Shown one piece after another: positions 23,301 through 34,519 of a stretch of 64,000 nucleotides of DNA. The position numbers were made by a program, and so were the translations under genes. The stretch's first letter is position 1; each line of letters opens with the position of its first letter. The stretch is from Castanopsis chinensis. Taxonomy: Eukaryota > Streptophyta > Magnoliopsida > Fagales > Fagaceae. The stretch is from positions 310,001 to 374,000 of the forward strand of contig JAVQMG010000122.1 of NCBI GenBank assembly GCA_032878915.1, written 5' to 3'. The notes beneath the pieces are model-generated. The model ran no database searches, was not told where the DNA came from, and saw only the letters and a program-made list of their open reading frames with translations.

Positions 23301-26300
23301 ATGTTCACCAAAGAATAAAAATAAAGTGATTTTCAAATATGTCTATTTAACAAACATTCTGGTTTTAACCTTGATACATAATTTTGGTTTAAAACTACAT
23401 TCTGTCATAAGCATATTTGTCAAGAAAAAGGGAAAACGAAAATAAATTCCAATAATAAAAAAATTACAAAAAGGCAGGTTGTAACAATCCAAAAATGAAT
23501 TCCAAAGCAGCCATATTCACTACCATTTTACACTGCCAACAACACAGTATGTAAACCATGAACTAGAGAGAGCCCGCTTATGCACATCATTCTGCTTCTG
23601 CATGCTAATTATCAGATAAAAATTCAGGAACATATCTAACCTCATTTTTCCCGGGCAAGATTGGTTTTCCATTCAAAAGCTCAGCAAAGATACAACCAAC
23701 GGACCACATGTCAACAGCTGGGCCATATTTCGTGGCTCCTAGCAGCAACTCTGGTGGCCTGCCCAAACCATAACAATCTGAACCAACTAAATCGAAATTG
23801 GGGATATTCTTGAAAACATTGAATACCGAGTACAGGGAGAATTACACTCAATGATTTAAGTATAATCTATATATTCGGTGTAATGTAACAACTTACCTAT
23901 ACCACAAAGTAATAACACGATTCGTAAGATTCCCAGTGTGGTCAGTAGAAAATGATCGTGCAAGCCCAAAGTCTGCTAGCTTCAAATTTCCCTCATTATC
24001 TATCAAAAGATTAGAACCTGCAAGAAAGGTATTACTCAAGCATAGCCCCAATCACAAAACATTAACAACAACGTTTAATAAAAATATATCATTTTAAATA
24101 ATGAAAAAATAATGATAACCTTTGATGTCCCGATGAAGCACTTGATTAACATGACAGTAATGGAGGCCAGTTAGTAGTTGCTTCATATAACACTGGAAAA
24201 ATAATAATAATAATAATAATAATAATTAGTAATCACTACGAATTAGATGTTTAACTACAAAACATATACTTTTGATTTTCAAAAATATAATACTTTGATC
24301 TGGGGAACTGTAAATCTCAGCCCAGGACGATCAGCAAGGCCAGTCAAGTCATGGTCCATGTACTCAAAAACCATGTATATGCCGCCCTTAAACTTATTAC
24401 CATCTGTAGTTCCCAAAAACATGCAACTCATGTTAGAAATTAGCATCTATTGCAGAATTTAGGTAGCAGGGTCATTTATAAACGACATGTTCAAACACAG
24501 GGTTGAGGGGCAGCAAGAATAACTCATGAAGCCAACTAATCTTGACAGCATACAACAACTCTCTCACCTTGATTCCCTTGCTCATCTGTCTCAGGACCTT
24601 AGAGACAATAACAATAACAAAAAACAGAAGGTATTAGCAAAATAGATTCAGTACTGTTGTTAAGAATCTATAGAAGATACAGTATCCAAAGCAGGCAAAA
24701 CTAAAAAGTACCCGGAGAGGTCACAATCTCTTTCAGCTTAATAACATTTTCATGATGAAGCTTCTTCAGAATTTTAATCTCCCGAATGGCTGTTATAGGA
24801 AACTGCATAACAGGCCAGTCAAATTATTTAAAAGAAATGTGAATTTGTGTGCATATGTATACACAGCTATGTATTGTTAGGTAACAACAGCTTCATCAAC
24901 CTTTCTGTCCTGTAATCTGTACAAATAAAAACACATTGTAAATGTAAAGAAAAATTACCCCTTCTTTTTCATTGTCCATGCGTATTTTTTTTAAAGCAAC
25001 AATTTCCCCAGTTCTGATTTCTCTGGCCATATAAACTTGACTGCAAAAACACCACAGGGAAAAAAAATTCAGACATCAGAAAAACCAAAGAACTGAGTTG
25101 GATTATAATCCAGAAAAATTCAGATGAGTAAGCTTAAGAAAATATCATTCTCTAGAGCATAGAGACAAAACAGAAACTTGAAAAGACATGGAAATTATGT
25201 AATATCCTAGCATGAAACTTAGTCCCCACTGCATTCCACAGTTAATGAGATAAAAGCTTCATTTTCATTAACAAATATCACAACTCATAGTGCCACATCA
25301 CAGTTATTAACTTAATAAAAAATCACAAATATCTACGAATAAATATTGAGACCATACTACATTGTTTATAACTCTTTTCCTGTCTTCTTTAACTTGCCAA
25401 CACTGAAGAGAATCTCAAATTTTGCAGTAACTTAATTGGTCATTGCCACAATGGCTATAGCTGTGCTTCGAATATGTGCCACCATCTACCATTTCATGTA
25501 CACTCAAACTTTTCCCTCCCTAAGACCCTTGATTCCATGAAACACGGAAACAAGCACATACAAAAACATTCCCTGCCTATATGGTAATTTTTTTTTTAAT
25601 ATAAGTAACCTATATGGTAATTGTTATCATCATTAGACCTAATAGAGAACAAAAGCCGTGGATGAAAAAAAAATTAATCATTGTCCATAACTCAAACCTC
25701 ACTAAATCACTACAAAATTGAAAAATTATAATAAAAAAAATGGATGAAAAAAAAGAACAATAAAACAAGCAAAAGGGAAGCCAGTTGGGCGTAAGAGGAA
25801 AATAATGCATATAGTAAAGGAGTGGCTCTTCAAGCATATTTTTCTTGTCCTTTCGCGTCTTCTCCTAATAATTTAAACAACAACAACAAAAAACCTTGGT
25901 CCCATCTTTTAGGGGCTCGACTATGGATTCTCAACAGATTAGTCAGAACCAGCGACATGTATTCTTTCCCACCATTCTATTCTATTTCTATCTGAACTCA
26001 TAGTCTCTGCTACTTCCTTTTTTCACCGCTACTAATAAATTAAAAAAACAAAAACAGCTTCTAGTTCATAAGAAAGCCAAACCCATAATTCTTCTCTCAA
26101 CAAGGATTGCTTATCCATGTTCAGTTGTTGATACACGCAGAATCACGATTCAAAAAAGAGACACGCCATCACAATCTGACAGAACCAAATACCCAAAAAA
26201 CAAAAATTCTAGACAAAGGTTTCATCTTTAATATTTATACCCACTAGTACCACCAGTAGAAAAATCCAAATTTACTCAAAAAATTTGAAAAACGATAAGA

Positions 26301-26481
26301 CCCCACAACAAAAAATTTAAATTCAAACTAAAAAAAAAACAAACAATTCAAAAAAAAAAAAAGAGAAATACCCATATGTGCCTTCGCCGATCTGCTCCAA
26401 TTTCTCGAAGCAGTCGACGCTTCTGGAACCCCATGATGGGTACTCCTCCACGTTCAGCTGGCCTGGTCCAGCCACCGCCAT
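20373..26481 (-). CDS. Cyclin-dependent kinase C (CDKC, P-TEFb-type kinase)
   Basis: CDKC pairs with cyclin T and phosphorylates the RNA polymerase II C-terminal domain in the nucleus, promoting elongation and splicing. Twelve coding exons, read high to low: 26481-26372, 25040-24959, 24802-24712, 24597-24568, 24403-24294, 24192-24120, 24017-23897, 23758-23641, 22394-22255, 22147-22090, 21294-21224, 20919-20373. All introns are GT-AG and total length is 1551 nt, giving 516 residues, close to the usual size. Visible motifs: glycine loop GEGTYG (32-37), catalytic Lys54 (VALKK), cyclin-binding helix PITAIRE (66-72), HRDIKGSN with Asp163, DFG at 181-183, activation-loop Thr197 (GNLTNRV), WYRPPE (204-209). 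A long Pro/Gly/Gln/Asn-rich tail ends GGNRNQQYGGWQQ. Exon 4 is only 30 nt. The start is the first ATG of exon 1 (MAVAGPGQLNVEEYPSWGSR). No defect was found, so it is very likely functional. Confidence 0.97.
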
Positions 26482-26675
26482 CTTTCTCTCACTCACAGTC
26501 TCTTGCTCTTGCTCTTGTTCTCGCTCTGCCTTTGATGCGTTTGATTTTCTTTTCCTTCTCTTGGAAGAGGTAATAGTAGAAAAGAAAAGGACGAGGCTAA
26601 AATTACGAGCGGCTCAGACCTGGGTTTGTATTTGTTGTTGTTGGGACACTTTGGAATTTGGTTAGTTTGGTCTTT

Positions 26676-26690
26676 TCATCTATATATACA
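26676..26690 (-). promoter_or_regulatory. Possible TATA box of CDKC
   Basis: On the minus strand the sequence TGTATATATAGATG lies about 200 bp upstream of the CDKC start codon. With a 5' leader of about 160-170 bases it would be well placed for a TATA element. This is judged only from wording and position. Confidence 0.4.
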
Positions 26691-26799
26691 TTACAGAGAT
26701 TGGTTTCGTCCAGGATTGTTGTTTACTGCACATGCTTTTCTTTTTTTTTCTTTTTTTTTCCTCTATAAACCCTTTCTTCTTTCCAAATAATCAATTGTT

Positions 26800-26965
26800 T
26801 GGTTAGAAGTAGTAAAAATAGGGATAAAACCCTTTTGGATTGTGTCCTTTTTAAAATTTTTAAAAAAAAAAAATTTACTTTGTCATTGTGTTATTTATTA
26901 TTTTATATTAAACCAAGGTACCAACGTTTTTCGCCTTCTCAAAAGCTATATTTATATACCAGTTT
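26800..26965 (+). repeat. Duplicated segment split by a LINE, left half (partner 34.52-34.67 kb)
   Basis: Wording such as 'aacagggataaaaccc...ttggattgt' and 'gtgttatttattattttatattaaacca' is shared with 34535-34670. The right half continues at 28868-28930 and matches 34848-34910, so the LINE at 27001-28820 interrupts this copy. Confidence 0.8.
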
Positions 26966-27000
26966 TTTTTTTTTTTTTTTTTGAGAAACTACATACCAGT

Positions 27001-28820
27001 TTTTTTTTTTTTTTTTTTTTTTTGGTTAACTGGAAGATTTATATTACTAAGCCAAAATGGCTAAACTAGTTCCCACTGGTCTACAAAAAACCTCCCCAGC
27101 AGAGTCAGACAAAATAAAAGCAGATATTACATCGGAAGGGACTAAATCCCATATTACAAAATCCTGTTGCATCTTAGTTCCAATCTTAGCCAAAGCATCT
27201 GCAACTCTATTAACTTCACGGAAGGCGTGCTGCACTTTGCAATGTGGGAACCTGCTCATGAGAGACCTGCAATCAAGCAGCAGAGAAGAATAGTGTGTAT
27301 TAGAGCAAGACTTTGATTGAACTAGTTCCACAACCACTTTAGCATCTAGTTCTATTTCCAGATTCTGCACTCCCATCTGATCTGCAAGCTGTAAACCATC
27401 TCTTAATGCCCAAAACTCCGCTGTAATACTAGTGGTGAACCCGATTGATCTAGCAAACCTTTTATCCAATTTCCATCATTGTCTCTAATAATTCCTCCTC
27501 CTCCTGCCTTTCCCGGATTACCTAACGAAGCTCCATCCGTATTTAACTTAAACCAACCCGCCGGAGGCTTTTTCCAACTGACTTGACAAACCACCATATT
27601 CCTTTGGTTTTTCAGCTTCCCCACACAATAAAAATATTCTAGTGCTTGACTAGTACTAACTCTGTGCAAACTAGCATTCAAGGCAGCATTATTGAAAACC
27701 ATTTCATTCCTATGCTTCCATAGATTCCAGATGGCAAAAGTAAAGACATAGCTCCACGGAGTTGAGGAGAGGTGAGTTACCTTGCTTTCACAGTTCTCCT
27801 TTAGCCAACAACTTAAGTCCATATCCACAAACGTCCTAACCATCTCAGGAGGAACCTTCAGTTTGCACCAGAAGTGTTTAGCCACCGTGCAATCTCTTAA
27901 CAGATGGCAAATTGTTTCTGGAGAGTTACTGCACAAAGGGCAGTGATTGTCAGCTACAATGCCTCTCGTTGCCAATACAGATCTCACAGGCAAGCTGTTA
28001 TGCATACACAACCATAGAAAGGTAACAATTTTTGGCAATGTGTCTATCTTCCATATCCACTGCCCTTGAAACGGAGTTGTTACCTGCTGTGGACCATTTA
28101 TTAGCGCAAAGGCCGACTTAGTATTGAAATTCCCATCCTTTGAATATTTCCATATTATAGAATCTTCTTCTGTAACCACCTGTCGCCTTGGAATAGCTTT
28201 TATTCTATCCTTGATACTCGAAGGTAACTCAAAAGATAAAACTTCCCACTTCCAGCCTTGATCTTGACTACTAATCAAATCAGCAACCTTCATGTCAACC
28301 TCTCTTTGAGTCAAAGGCCCCTCAATCAGTTCTCTCAATGAACTACCCCTTATCCAACAATCATCCCAGATTTTAATCTTTTCCCCATTACCAACCCCCC
28401 AACCAATGCCGTCTGCAAAGGTTTGGAACCCAGCCTTTATAGCTCTCCAGTTGGGAGAAGCAGGGAGTTTGTCTGGGTCTCTAGCTCTCAATCTACTAAC
28501 CGAACAATACTTCCTCAAAATTATTGTTGCCCAAAGACTTTCTTTTTCCTGATTCATTCTCCAGTTCAGCTTGGCTAACAAAGCCAAATTTTTTGCTCTT
28601 GCATCTTGAATCCCAAGTCCTCCCTCTTCCTTAGGTCTAATGATCTTATTCCAACCCACCAAGTGCAGCCGTCTCTTTTCACTTGTTGAACCCCATAAAA
28701 AGTCACGGTTAACCTTGTCTAACTTATCACAAATATGGGCAGGGAGGGCAGTGGCCTGCATTATGTAGTTGGGAATAGCAGACATAACAGATTTCACCAA
28801 CACCGATCGTCCAGCAAAGG
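27001..28820 (-). mobile_element. 5'-truncated L1-type LINE (RT end, zf-RVT, RNase H)
   Basis: On the minus strand, coding starts inside the C-terminal part of the reverse transcriptase (FAGRSVLVKSVMSAIPNYI) at about 28818. It continues through the thumb region (FLWGSTSEKRRLHLVGW) and the zinc-binding domain (WKIDTLPKIVTFLWLCMHNS, then a Cys-x2-Cys...His motif, CPLCSNSPETICHLLRDC). It ends in an RNase H domain with all four acidic positions: LNTDGAS, TAEFWALRDG, IELDAKV, NRVADALAK. A single frame shift at about 27430-27470 splits the RNase H domain; stop at 27047-27049. The tail is a poly-A, seen as T on the plus strand, at 27001-27023. The endonuclease and RT core are missing, so it cannot move by itself. 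It looks fairly young, with one frame break in about 1.75 kb of coding. Confidence 0.92.
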
Positions 28821-28880
28821 ATTATGTAGTTGGGAATAGCAGAGCATTATGTAGTCTCTTTTCTCCTACAGTTTTTAACT
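28821..28880. other. LINE 5' junction with templated filler and hairpin
   Basis: Bases 28819-28842 repeat 24 bases of the LINE itself (28758-28781) with one leading difference, and 28843-28855 repeat part of it again. Then TCTCCTACAGTT and AACTGTAGGAGA form a perfect 12-bp inverted repeat around TTT (about 28860-28886). The duplicate locus at 34848 has the right arm with small changes but not the left arm, so the left arm was created at the insertion. Confidence 0.8.
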
Positions 28881-28930
28881 GTAGGAGAAAGTCACAAATC
28901 CTTTTTTTAACATTAAGATTTATTAATTGA

Positions 28931-29280
28931 GCGTGCGTTTGCGTACCAACGTTTGGGCGTTTGCATTTGCGTACCAACTCTCTCTCACTATTTAAAACGG
29001 ATTGCCGCCAGATTGATAAGCTGAGCACCTTCAATCAAGCCCTTCTAGGAAAATGATTATTGTGATTTGGGTTTGAATTCAATCAAGCTCCTCTAGTGAA
29101 ATGATTGTGGCAGTTTGGGGTTGAATGAGAATATTTATGAGATGGGTTCGTCAATGGAGAAGGTACAAGGTTTACGTGGGGTAAGCCTTTCGAAATATAT
29201 CAAAAGCAAATGAGATATCTTTTGCAAGTATATCAAGTTTATTAATGGAGTCGGTGAGTTTTTGGCATGGTACTTAATTG
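28931..29280. other. Intergenic, nothing recognised
   Basis: AT-rich unique-looking sequence, with a phrase 'tcaatcaagc' plus 'cctctag'/'ccttctagg' and 'aaatgattattgtg' occurring twice about 60 bp apart (29030-29110). No coding support. Confidence 0.4.
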
Positions 29281-29596
29281 GTGGGTAGATTCGTCTTTAG
29301 AATATGTTCCTTGAGCCATATGGAATTACAGAAGACGAGATACCTCATTTGCATCTCTATTTGGATCTTAGGCGTAGTTGGAACCCTTAATTCACTAGAT
29401 CAGCACAAGATTGGGAGTTGAGTCTATGGAAAATTTCTTTGAACTGTTGTACTTCAACTTCGGGCCAAGGGATGGATTAGATTTGTTGGAGGCCTTCAAG
29501 GGAAGGAAATTAATTTTGACATTCATTCCTACTATTAAGTTTTTAGGGGTTTATAGGAGGCAATTTTCAGAATAGCAATGTGAGGAAAGACAAAAT
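29281..29596 (+). pseudogene. Degenerate LINE fragment, left part
   Basis: Frames broken by stops and shifts give a LINE region between reverse transcriptase and zinc-binding domain: 'RSWNP', 'QDWELES', 'FFELLYFNFGPRDGLDLLEAF', then 'YRRQF'. Such wording precedes the zf-RVT domain in plant LINEs. It appears to continue after the foldback element, at 30420-30625. Confidence 0.5.
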
Positions 29597-30414
29597 AGTA
29601 AGTTAACATACGTCTAAAACGTATTAACAAAATAGCATCTCCAGTTTTAGAAACTCGAGTTCCATTTCAAAACTCGAGTCCTATACACTCGCTTTGTGCT
29701 TGATGACATGGACAAGATTTCAGAAAATGCCACATAGATCTCGAGTCTGTAAAACTCGAGTTCAACATCGTTCAACATCACAGAACACGAACCCAGAAGA
29801 ACGGAGAACGAAGAACGGAACGAAGAACGGAGAACACGAACCCAAGCCCAAACCCAGGAAGAACGGAACGAAGAAGAAACCTAGAACGAAGATGAACCAA
29901 ACCCAGGAAGAAGACGAAGCCCAAACCAGGAAGAATGGAACGAAGAAGAAAAGAAGAAACCCAGAACGAAGATGAACCGAACCCAGGAAGAAGATGAATC
30001 CCGAACCGAGAAGAACGGAACGAAGAAGAAGAAACCCAGGACGAAGATGAAGCCCGAACCAGGAACGAAGAACGGAAGAAGAAAAGCAGAAACCCAGAAT
30101 GATGATGATGAAGAAAAGAAGAAGAAACCTAGGAACGAAAGACGATGAAGAAGAAGAATGAAGGATGAGGAAAAAACGGCAAGGCTAGAGTTTTATGGTA
30201 GAACTCGAGTATCTAACACTCGAGTTCCACGTGAAATGGAAATTCTCTAGAACTCGAGTTTCGAAAACTTGAGTTCTACGTGGAATCTTTGCCACATCAG
30301 CTTCTGCCCGCTTTGAAAACTCAAGTTTTGAAAACTCGAATTCGGCATTGATCTCGAGTTTTTAAAACTCGAGATGCTAGTATCCAACATTGTTTTAAAA
30401 CGCGACAACTTACT
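29597..30414. mobile_element. Foldback/MITE-like element with CTCGAG repeats and purine-rich core (818 bp)
   Basis: The ends begin AGTAAGTT and finish AACTTACT, and inverted similarity continues inward for about 60 bases (both sides carry 'tagcatct' followed by a CTCGAG palindrome). Nine CTCGAG sites occur near the two ends, many in AAACTCGAGTTT-like contexts. The centre (29780-30170) is a strand-biased purine-rich tandem region made of AACGAAGAAGAAACCCAG-like units. It separates two pieces of a degenerate LINE. The target duplication is not certain. I see no true protein: the Lys/Arg-rich open frame there is a product of the simple repeats. Confidence 0.7.
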
Positions 30415-30419
30415 AAATT

Positions 30420-30625
30420 TTTTTATATTTAATGTTATTTGAAAATAAAATTCGGGTTTATAGCGAGATGTTTTCTTTGGAGGAGTATTGATGTACAGAG
30501 GTCCCAAGAAAGCTTGCATTCTTTGTTCAAATGACAACCCAGTCCCAAGGTAACAGTGGATAATCTCTAGACAAGGAATATATTGGTTCTTGATTGATGT
30601 TGTATGTGCAAGAAGAATGGATTTT
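30420..30625 (+). pseudogene. Degenerate LINE fragment, right part (zinc-binding motif)
   Basis: A frame with stops reads FPWRSI, then VTVDNL, then CCMCKKNG, matching the start of the zf-RVT domain (Trp-Lys-x-Ile ... Cys-x2-Cys) of plant LINEs. It fits as the continuation of 29281-29596 across the foldback element. It ends near 30625 in unrelated repeats. Confidence 0.5.
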
Positions 30626-31440
30626 AGGGAGAGGAGATGGAGATGAGTGGTTAGTGGGACCTCACGTGTCTTAATTTTAATTTGATTTTTTTTTTTAAAT
30701 TTGACGTGGCAGTATAGTTTTTTTTTTAGAAGGACGTGGCACTAGAGTTGATTGTGGAAAATAATTTTTTATTATTCGATTGGACACATCAACTTTTTCC
30801 ATCAAAGGGATAACGATGATGACTAAATTAACACAGTACTAAAAAAGTTAGGAACTAAATTGACCCAATCGAAATATTAAAGACCAAATTAAAATATAAT
30901 ATAAATGATAGGGACCAACTTTGTAATTTACCCTAAAATTTGAAGTTGTCTTTCCACTATGCTAATATTCATCGCAAATGGTTGTAGGTACTTAATTTGA
31001 TAAAAAGTTTCAATTGTAGCATATGTCATTATTTATTGTCAAAAACTAAATATTGTGACAATGTCTTATCGAATTTTTTTTGTTTTTTTTTTTAGAATGG
31101 TCTTATCGAAAGTTAGTTGTTTATTATTAGAAGATAACGACATTTGTTATCAGTCTTAGTAGAATTTTTTCTTGGGTAGATATTGTCTTTAATAAATAGA
31201 GTCTAAGAAATTATCATAGTAGATAAATAATCATATGTTAAATAACTATTCTAAATTTAAGTATATGATTTCATACTACTTCCAAAAAAAATTTCTATCT
31301 TAAATTTTCTCACTCAAAAGGCAGCACATGCCTTGCACGTACAACCTTTACTAGTCTATCTATAAAAAGTGTGAATGCACAAATGCATAGTAACTACAGT
31401 GCCCTTTTGGTTTGTTCAATTGGCACTGTAGTTACAGTGC
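30626..31440. repeat. Repeat-derived intergenic; part duplicated at 33.96-34.51 kb
   Basis: At 30700-30935 the wording 'gacgtggca' and 'gggaccaactttgtaatttaccct' is typical of dispersed plant repeats. From about 30960 to 31340 the sequence aligns with 33960-34510 ('gtttcaattgtagcatatg', 'ttgttatca', 'ctttaataaat', 'aaataactattctaaatttaa'). It provides the uninterrupted version of the site occupied by the 200-bp element at 34175. Confidence 0.65.
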
Positions 31441-32402
31441 GTACAGTTTTTTTTTTTTTAGTCATCCGTTTGTGTTTTTATTTTTCTTTTAAATATTTAC
31501 AGGAGTTGGCATATATATTGTTATACTGACATAATAATTTTTACAATATTTTCACAATTATTGAGATTCCAATTTCTTATAAGTCGAAATAAAATAATAA
31601 AATATGAGACTGTGACCAATCATAACTGAAAATAAATGTTTTGTGAAAATGTTATAAGTTGTGTGAGTGTGTAAAAGCTACATTACTTTTTGGTTTGTTC
31701 ATTATGTATTGTTTATCACTTCTTCTTTTTTTTTTTTCCTTTTTTTTTTCCAGTCATTGGTTTGTGCTCTTTTTTTAAAAAAATATTTATATGAGCTGAC
31801 ATATATATTTTTATACTGACACAACAAATTTTTTTTTTTAAGTCATCGATTTGTGCTTTTTTTTTTCTTTTAAATATTTATATGAGTTGGCATACATATT
31901 GTTACACTGACAAAACAATTTTTTTTCAATCATCAGTTTGTGTTTTTTTTTTTTCTTTTAAATATTTATATAAGCTAGCACATATATTATTATACTAACA
32001 CAACAAATTTCACAATATTTTTCACAATTATTGAGATGTCAATTTTTTATAGGTTGAAATAAAATAATAAATATGAGACTGTGACCAATCACAACTAAAA
32101 ATAAATGTTTTGTAAAATTGTTATAATACTTGTTGTGTGAATGTGTAAAAGCTATGATACTTTGGTTTGTTCAATATGTTCTGTTCATCACTTCATTGGT
32201 TTTTTTTTTTTTAGTCATCAGTTTGTGCTTTTTCTTTTTAATATTTATATGAGCTAGCATATATATTGTTATACTGATACAACAAATTTTACAATATTTT
32301 CATAATTATTGAGGTGTTAATTTCTTATAGGTTGGAATAAAATAATAAAATACGAGACTTTGACTAGTCACAACTGAAAATAAATGTTTTGTGAATATGT
32401 TG
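31440..32402. repeat. Complex tandem repeat (about 90-bp and about 290-bp periods)
   Basis: A unit starting 'agtcatc(a/g)gtttgtgct' followed by 'tttaaatatttatatgagct', 'catatatattgttatactgac', 'acaacaaatt' recurs at about 31460, 31752, 31840, 31930 and 32213. Longer copies also include 'cacaattattgagat' and 'gaaaataaatgttttgtgaa'. The order suggests a nested or higher-order tandem duplication. It is interrupted at its right side by a solo LTR. Confidence 0.8.
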
Positions 32403-33210
32403 TGTAAGGGCACGAATCGAGCTTGATATTGGATTGAGTCTCTGAGCCCTAAACAATGAATTTATAGAGAGCAGGATTTTAATCCATGGATTTGGGCGAT
32501 AAATAACATCCAGGTTTGGCTTGATCACAGAACATATATATATATATATTTACCAATCATGGATGAAATATTACTTTGTATATTATTGCCGAGGACAAAT
32601 GCTTGAGTTTCCTTACAAGTTCTCACTCTTTCTCTCTCTTTCCCACTTTCTCTGATTTTTTCCTCCTCCCTTTACGTCTTCTTCCTCCACCTTTTATAGA
32701 CCTCTCTCCTTTTTCCTTTCTTCCACGTGTAACCCTGACCTTCTTCACTTTTGGATACTTGTCCCATCATCCCTTTTTACTCAGGTCTCTGGTGGTGAAG
32801 ATATGGTTCAAACCCAACGTTCAGGCGTCACTTCTTCATTAATGCGGCCAAAAGAATGTAGAGCTTTAAATGCGGTGATAGCAGCTTTTTTCTGAATGTT
32901 CTCCTACCCCTCCCCTTTAATCTTTATCTTTATCTCATTAATTCCAGCATCACAGGCTTCCGTTAGGGGAGCTGTTGGACTGTTAAATCAGTCACGTCAT
33001 CCTCGGCAACCCTTGCCGAGGACTATTCTGTCCTCGGACGTCGTATTCATTGGTATTTTGATCATGCATGACACCCCTTCTTATCACGTGTCTTTGTAGA
33101 TTGGATGGATTACGTCTTCGGACCATTTCCAGATGTGAGGATGGGCTTCTTTCATTGTGAAAGTTTCTGGGCCGGCCCACTGCGTGTAATTCGGGCCCAA
33201 TGGTACTACA
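32403..33210. mobile_element. Solo LTR, 808 bp
   Basis: The element starts TGTAAGGGCACG and ends GGTACTACA, thus TG...CA. It is flanked by an exact 5-bp target duplication TGTTG (32398-32402 and 33211-33215). It contains a TA-rich TATA-like tract (about 32536-32550) and no retroviral-type coding. The interrupted tandem repeat resumes on the right ('atcacaatattttcacaattgttgagga'). It is best explained by recombination between the two LTRs of a larger retrotransposon that deleted the inside. Confidence 0.85.
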
Positions 33211-33484
33211 TGTTGTAATATTTGTTGTTATCACAATATTTTCACAATTGTTGAGGACCCAGTTTCTTATAGATCAAATAAATAAATGCTAAGTTCACAA
33301 CATTTTCACATTAATTTCACAATAAATCATAAATAAGCTACTATTGATAGATAAAAAATTGATATCAATTGTGAGTCTATTTTAAAATCAATAACAACTT
33401 GCTATTTAGAATTTGTTATGAAAATATTAAAGAGATAAAATTTCTATAAAATAAATAATAATATATTGGACCGAAACTTACCAC

Positions 33485-33790
33485 GCTTAAAATAAAGGTA
33501 TTATAAAAATATTGTGACATTTTGTTGTGTTCCTAAACTTCTTTTTTGGTTTAGTCAAACTCAAATTTGGTGAGCAAAAATTCACTGCTTAAAATAAAGG
33601 TATTGTAAAAATATTGTGACATTTTGTTGTATTCCTAAACTTCTCTTTTGGTTTAGTCAAACTCAAATTTGGTGAGCAAAAATTTACTACTTAAAATAAA
33701 GGTATTGTAAAAATATTGTGACATTTTGTTGTATTCCTAAACTTCTTTTTTGGTTTAGTCAAACTCAAATTTGGTGAGCAAAAATTCACT
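33485..33790. repeat. Three tandem 102-bp repeats
   Basis: Units 33485-33586, 33587-33688 and 33689-33790 are nearly identical. Each runs from '(g/a)cttaaaataaaggtatt' through 'ttgtgacattttgttgt' and 'tggtttagtcaaactcaaat' to 'gagcaaaaatt'. The first unit differs from the others at a few sites. There are no spacers, so it is not a CRISPR array. Confidence 0.95.
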
Positions 33791-34174
33791 CTTTCAGGCA
33801 CAATTTTCTTTTGTTGTTTTTTTTAATGCATAGTTTAAATTGGTTATCCCAATTAAAAACCAATAACAATTTTTCACTTAAGATTTATTGTGAGAATGTT
33901 GTGAATGTACTGTTACTCTAAAATAAAATTATAAAATATCATACTAGAGCCCACCATATGTTACAATGAAATTATAAAATGGTTGTAGGTATTTAATTTG
34001 ATGAAGAGTTTCAATTGTAGCATATGCCATCATTTATTGTGAAAATTTAAATATTGTGACAATATTTTATCAAAACTTAGTTGTCTATTGTTGGAAGATG
34101 ATGATATTTGTTATCATTTTTAGTAGCATTTTTTTGCGAGTAGATACTATCTTTAATAAATAAGTTCTAAGAAA

Positions 34175-34374
34175 CGAAAAAGTATTTTGTATCAAATGAT
34201 ACCATGTCATCCGTATCAAAATCTAATAAATAAGAGACATGTGTGTAAAAATAACAACCCACTAACATATGTCTTTCAATTGTTAGTGTGTCAGTAATTT
34301 TTTGCTGACATGTTTCACATTTATTAAATTTTGATATCACTGACATAGTATCATTTGATACCAAATACCTTTTC
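34175..34374. mobile_element. 200-bp MITE with 8-bp target duplication
   Basis: The ends read CGAAAAAGTATTTTGTATC and, on the opposite strand, GAAAAGGTATTTGGTATC. CTAAGAAA lies on both sides (34167-34174 and 34375-34382). The duplicate at about 31207 shows a single 'ctaagaaattat', the empty site. The 8-bp duplication suits a hAT-type element; a 9-bp Mutator-type duplication with one mismatch is also possible. Confidence 0.85.
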
Positions 34375-34519
34375 CTAAGAAATTATTATACTAAATAGAT
34401 AATCATATGTTAGATAACTATTCTAAATTTAAATACATAGTTTAATATTACTTCATAAAACAATTCTACCTTAAATTTTCCTCCTCAAGAAATAGTACTT
34501 GCCTTTCACGTGCAACCCA

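Noticed and set aside
29694..29975. Lys/Arg-rich 93-codon frame
   Set aside because: Its composition simply follows the GAA/AAC-rich purine minisatellite; no start context, no family, no conserved pattern.
33485..33790. Regular 102-bp repeats as a CRISPR-like array
   Set aside because: The repeats are contiguous without unique spacers and this is a plant nuclear genome.
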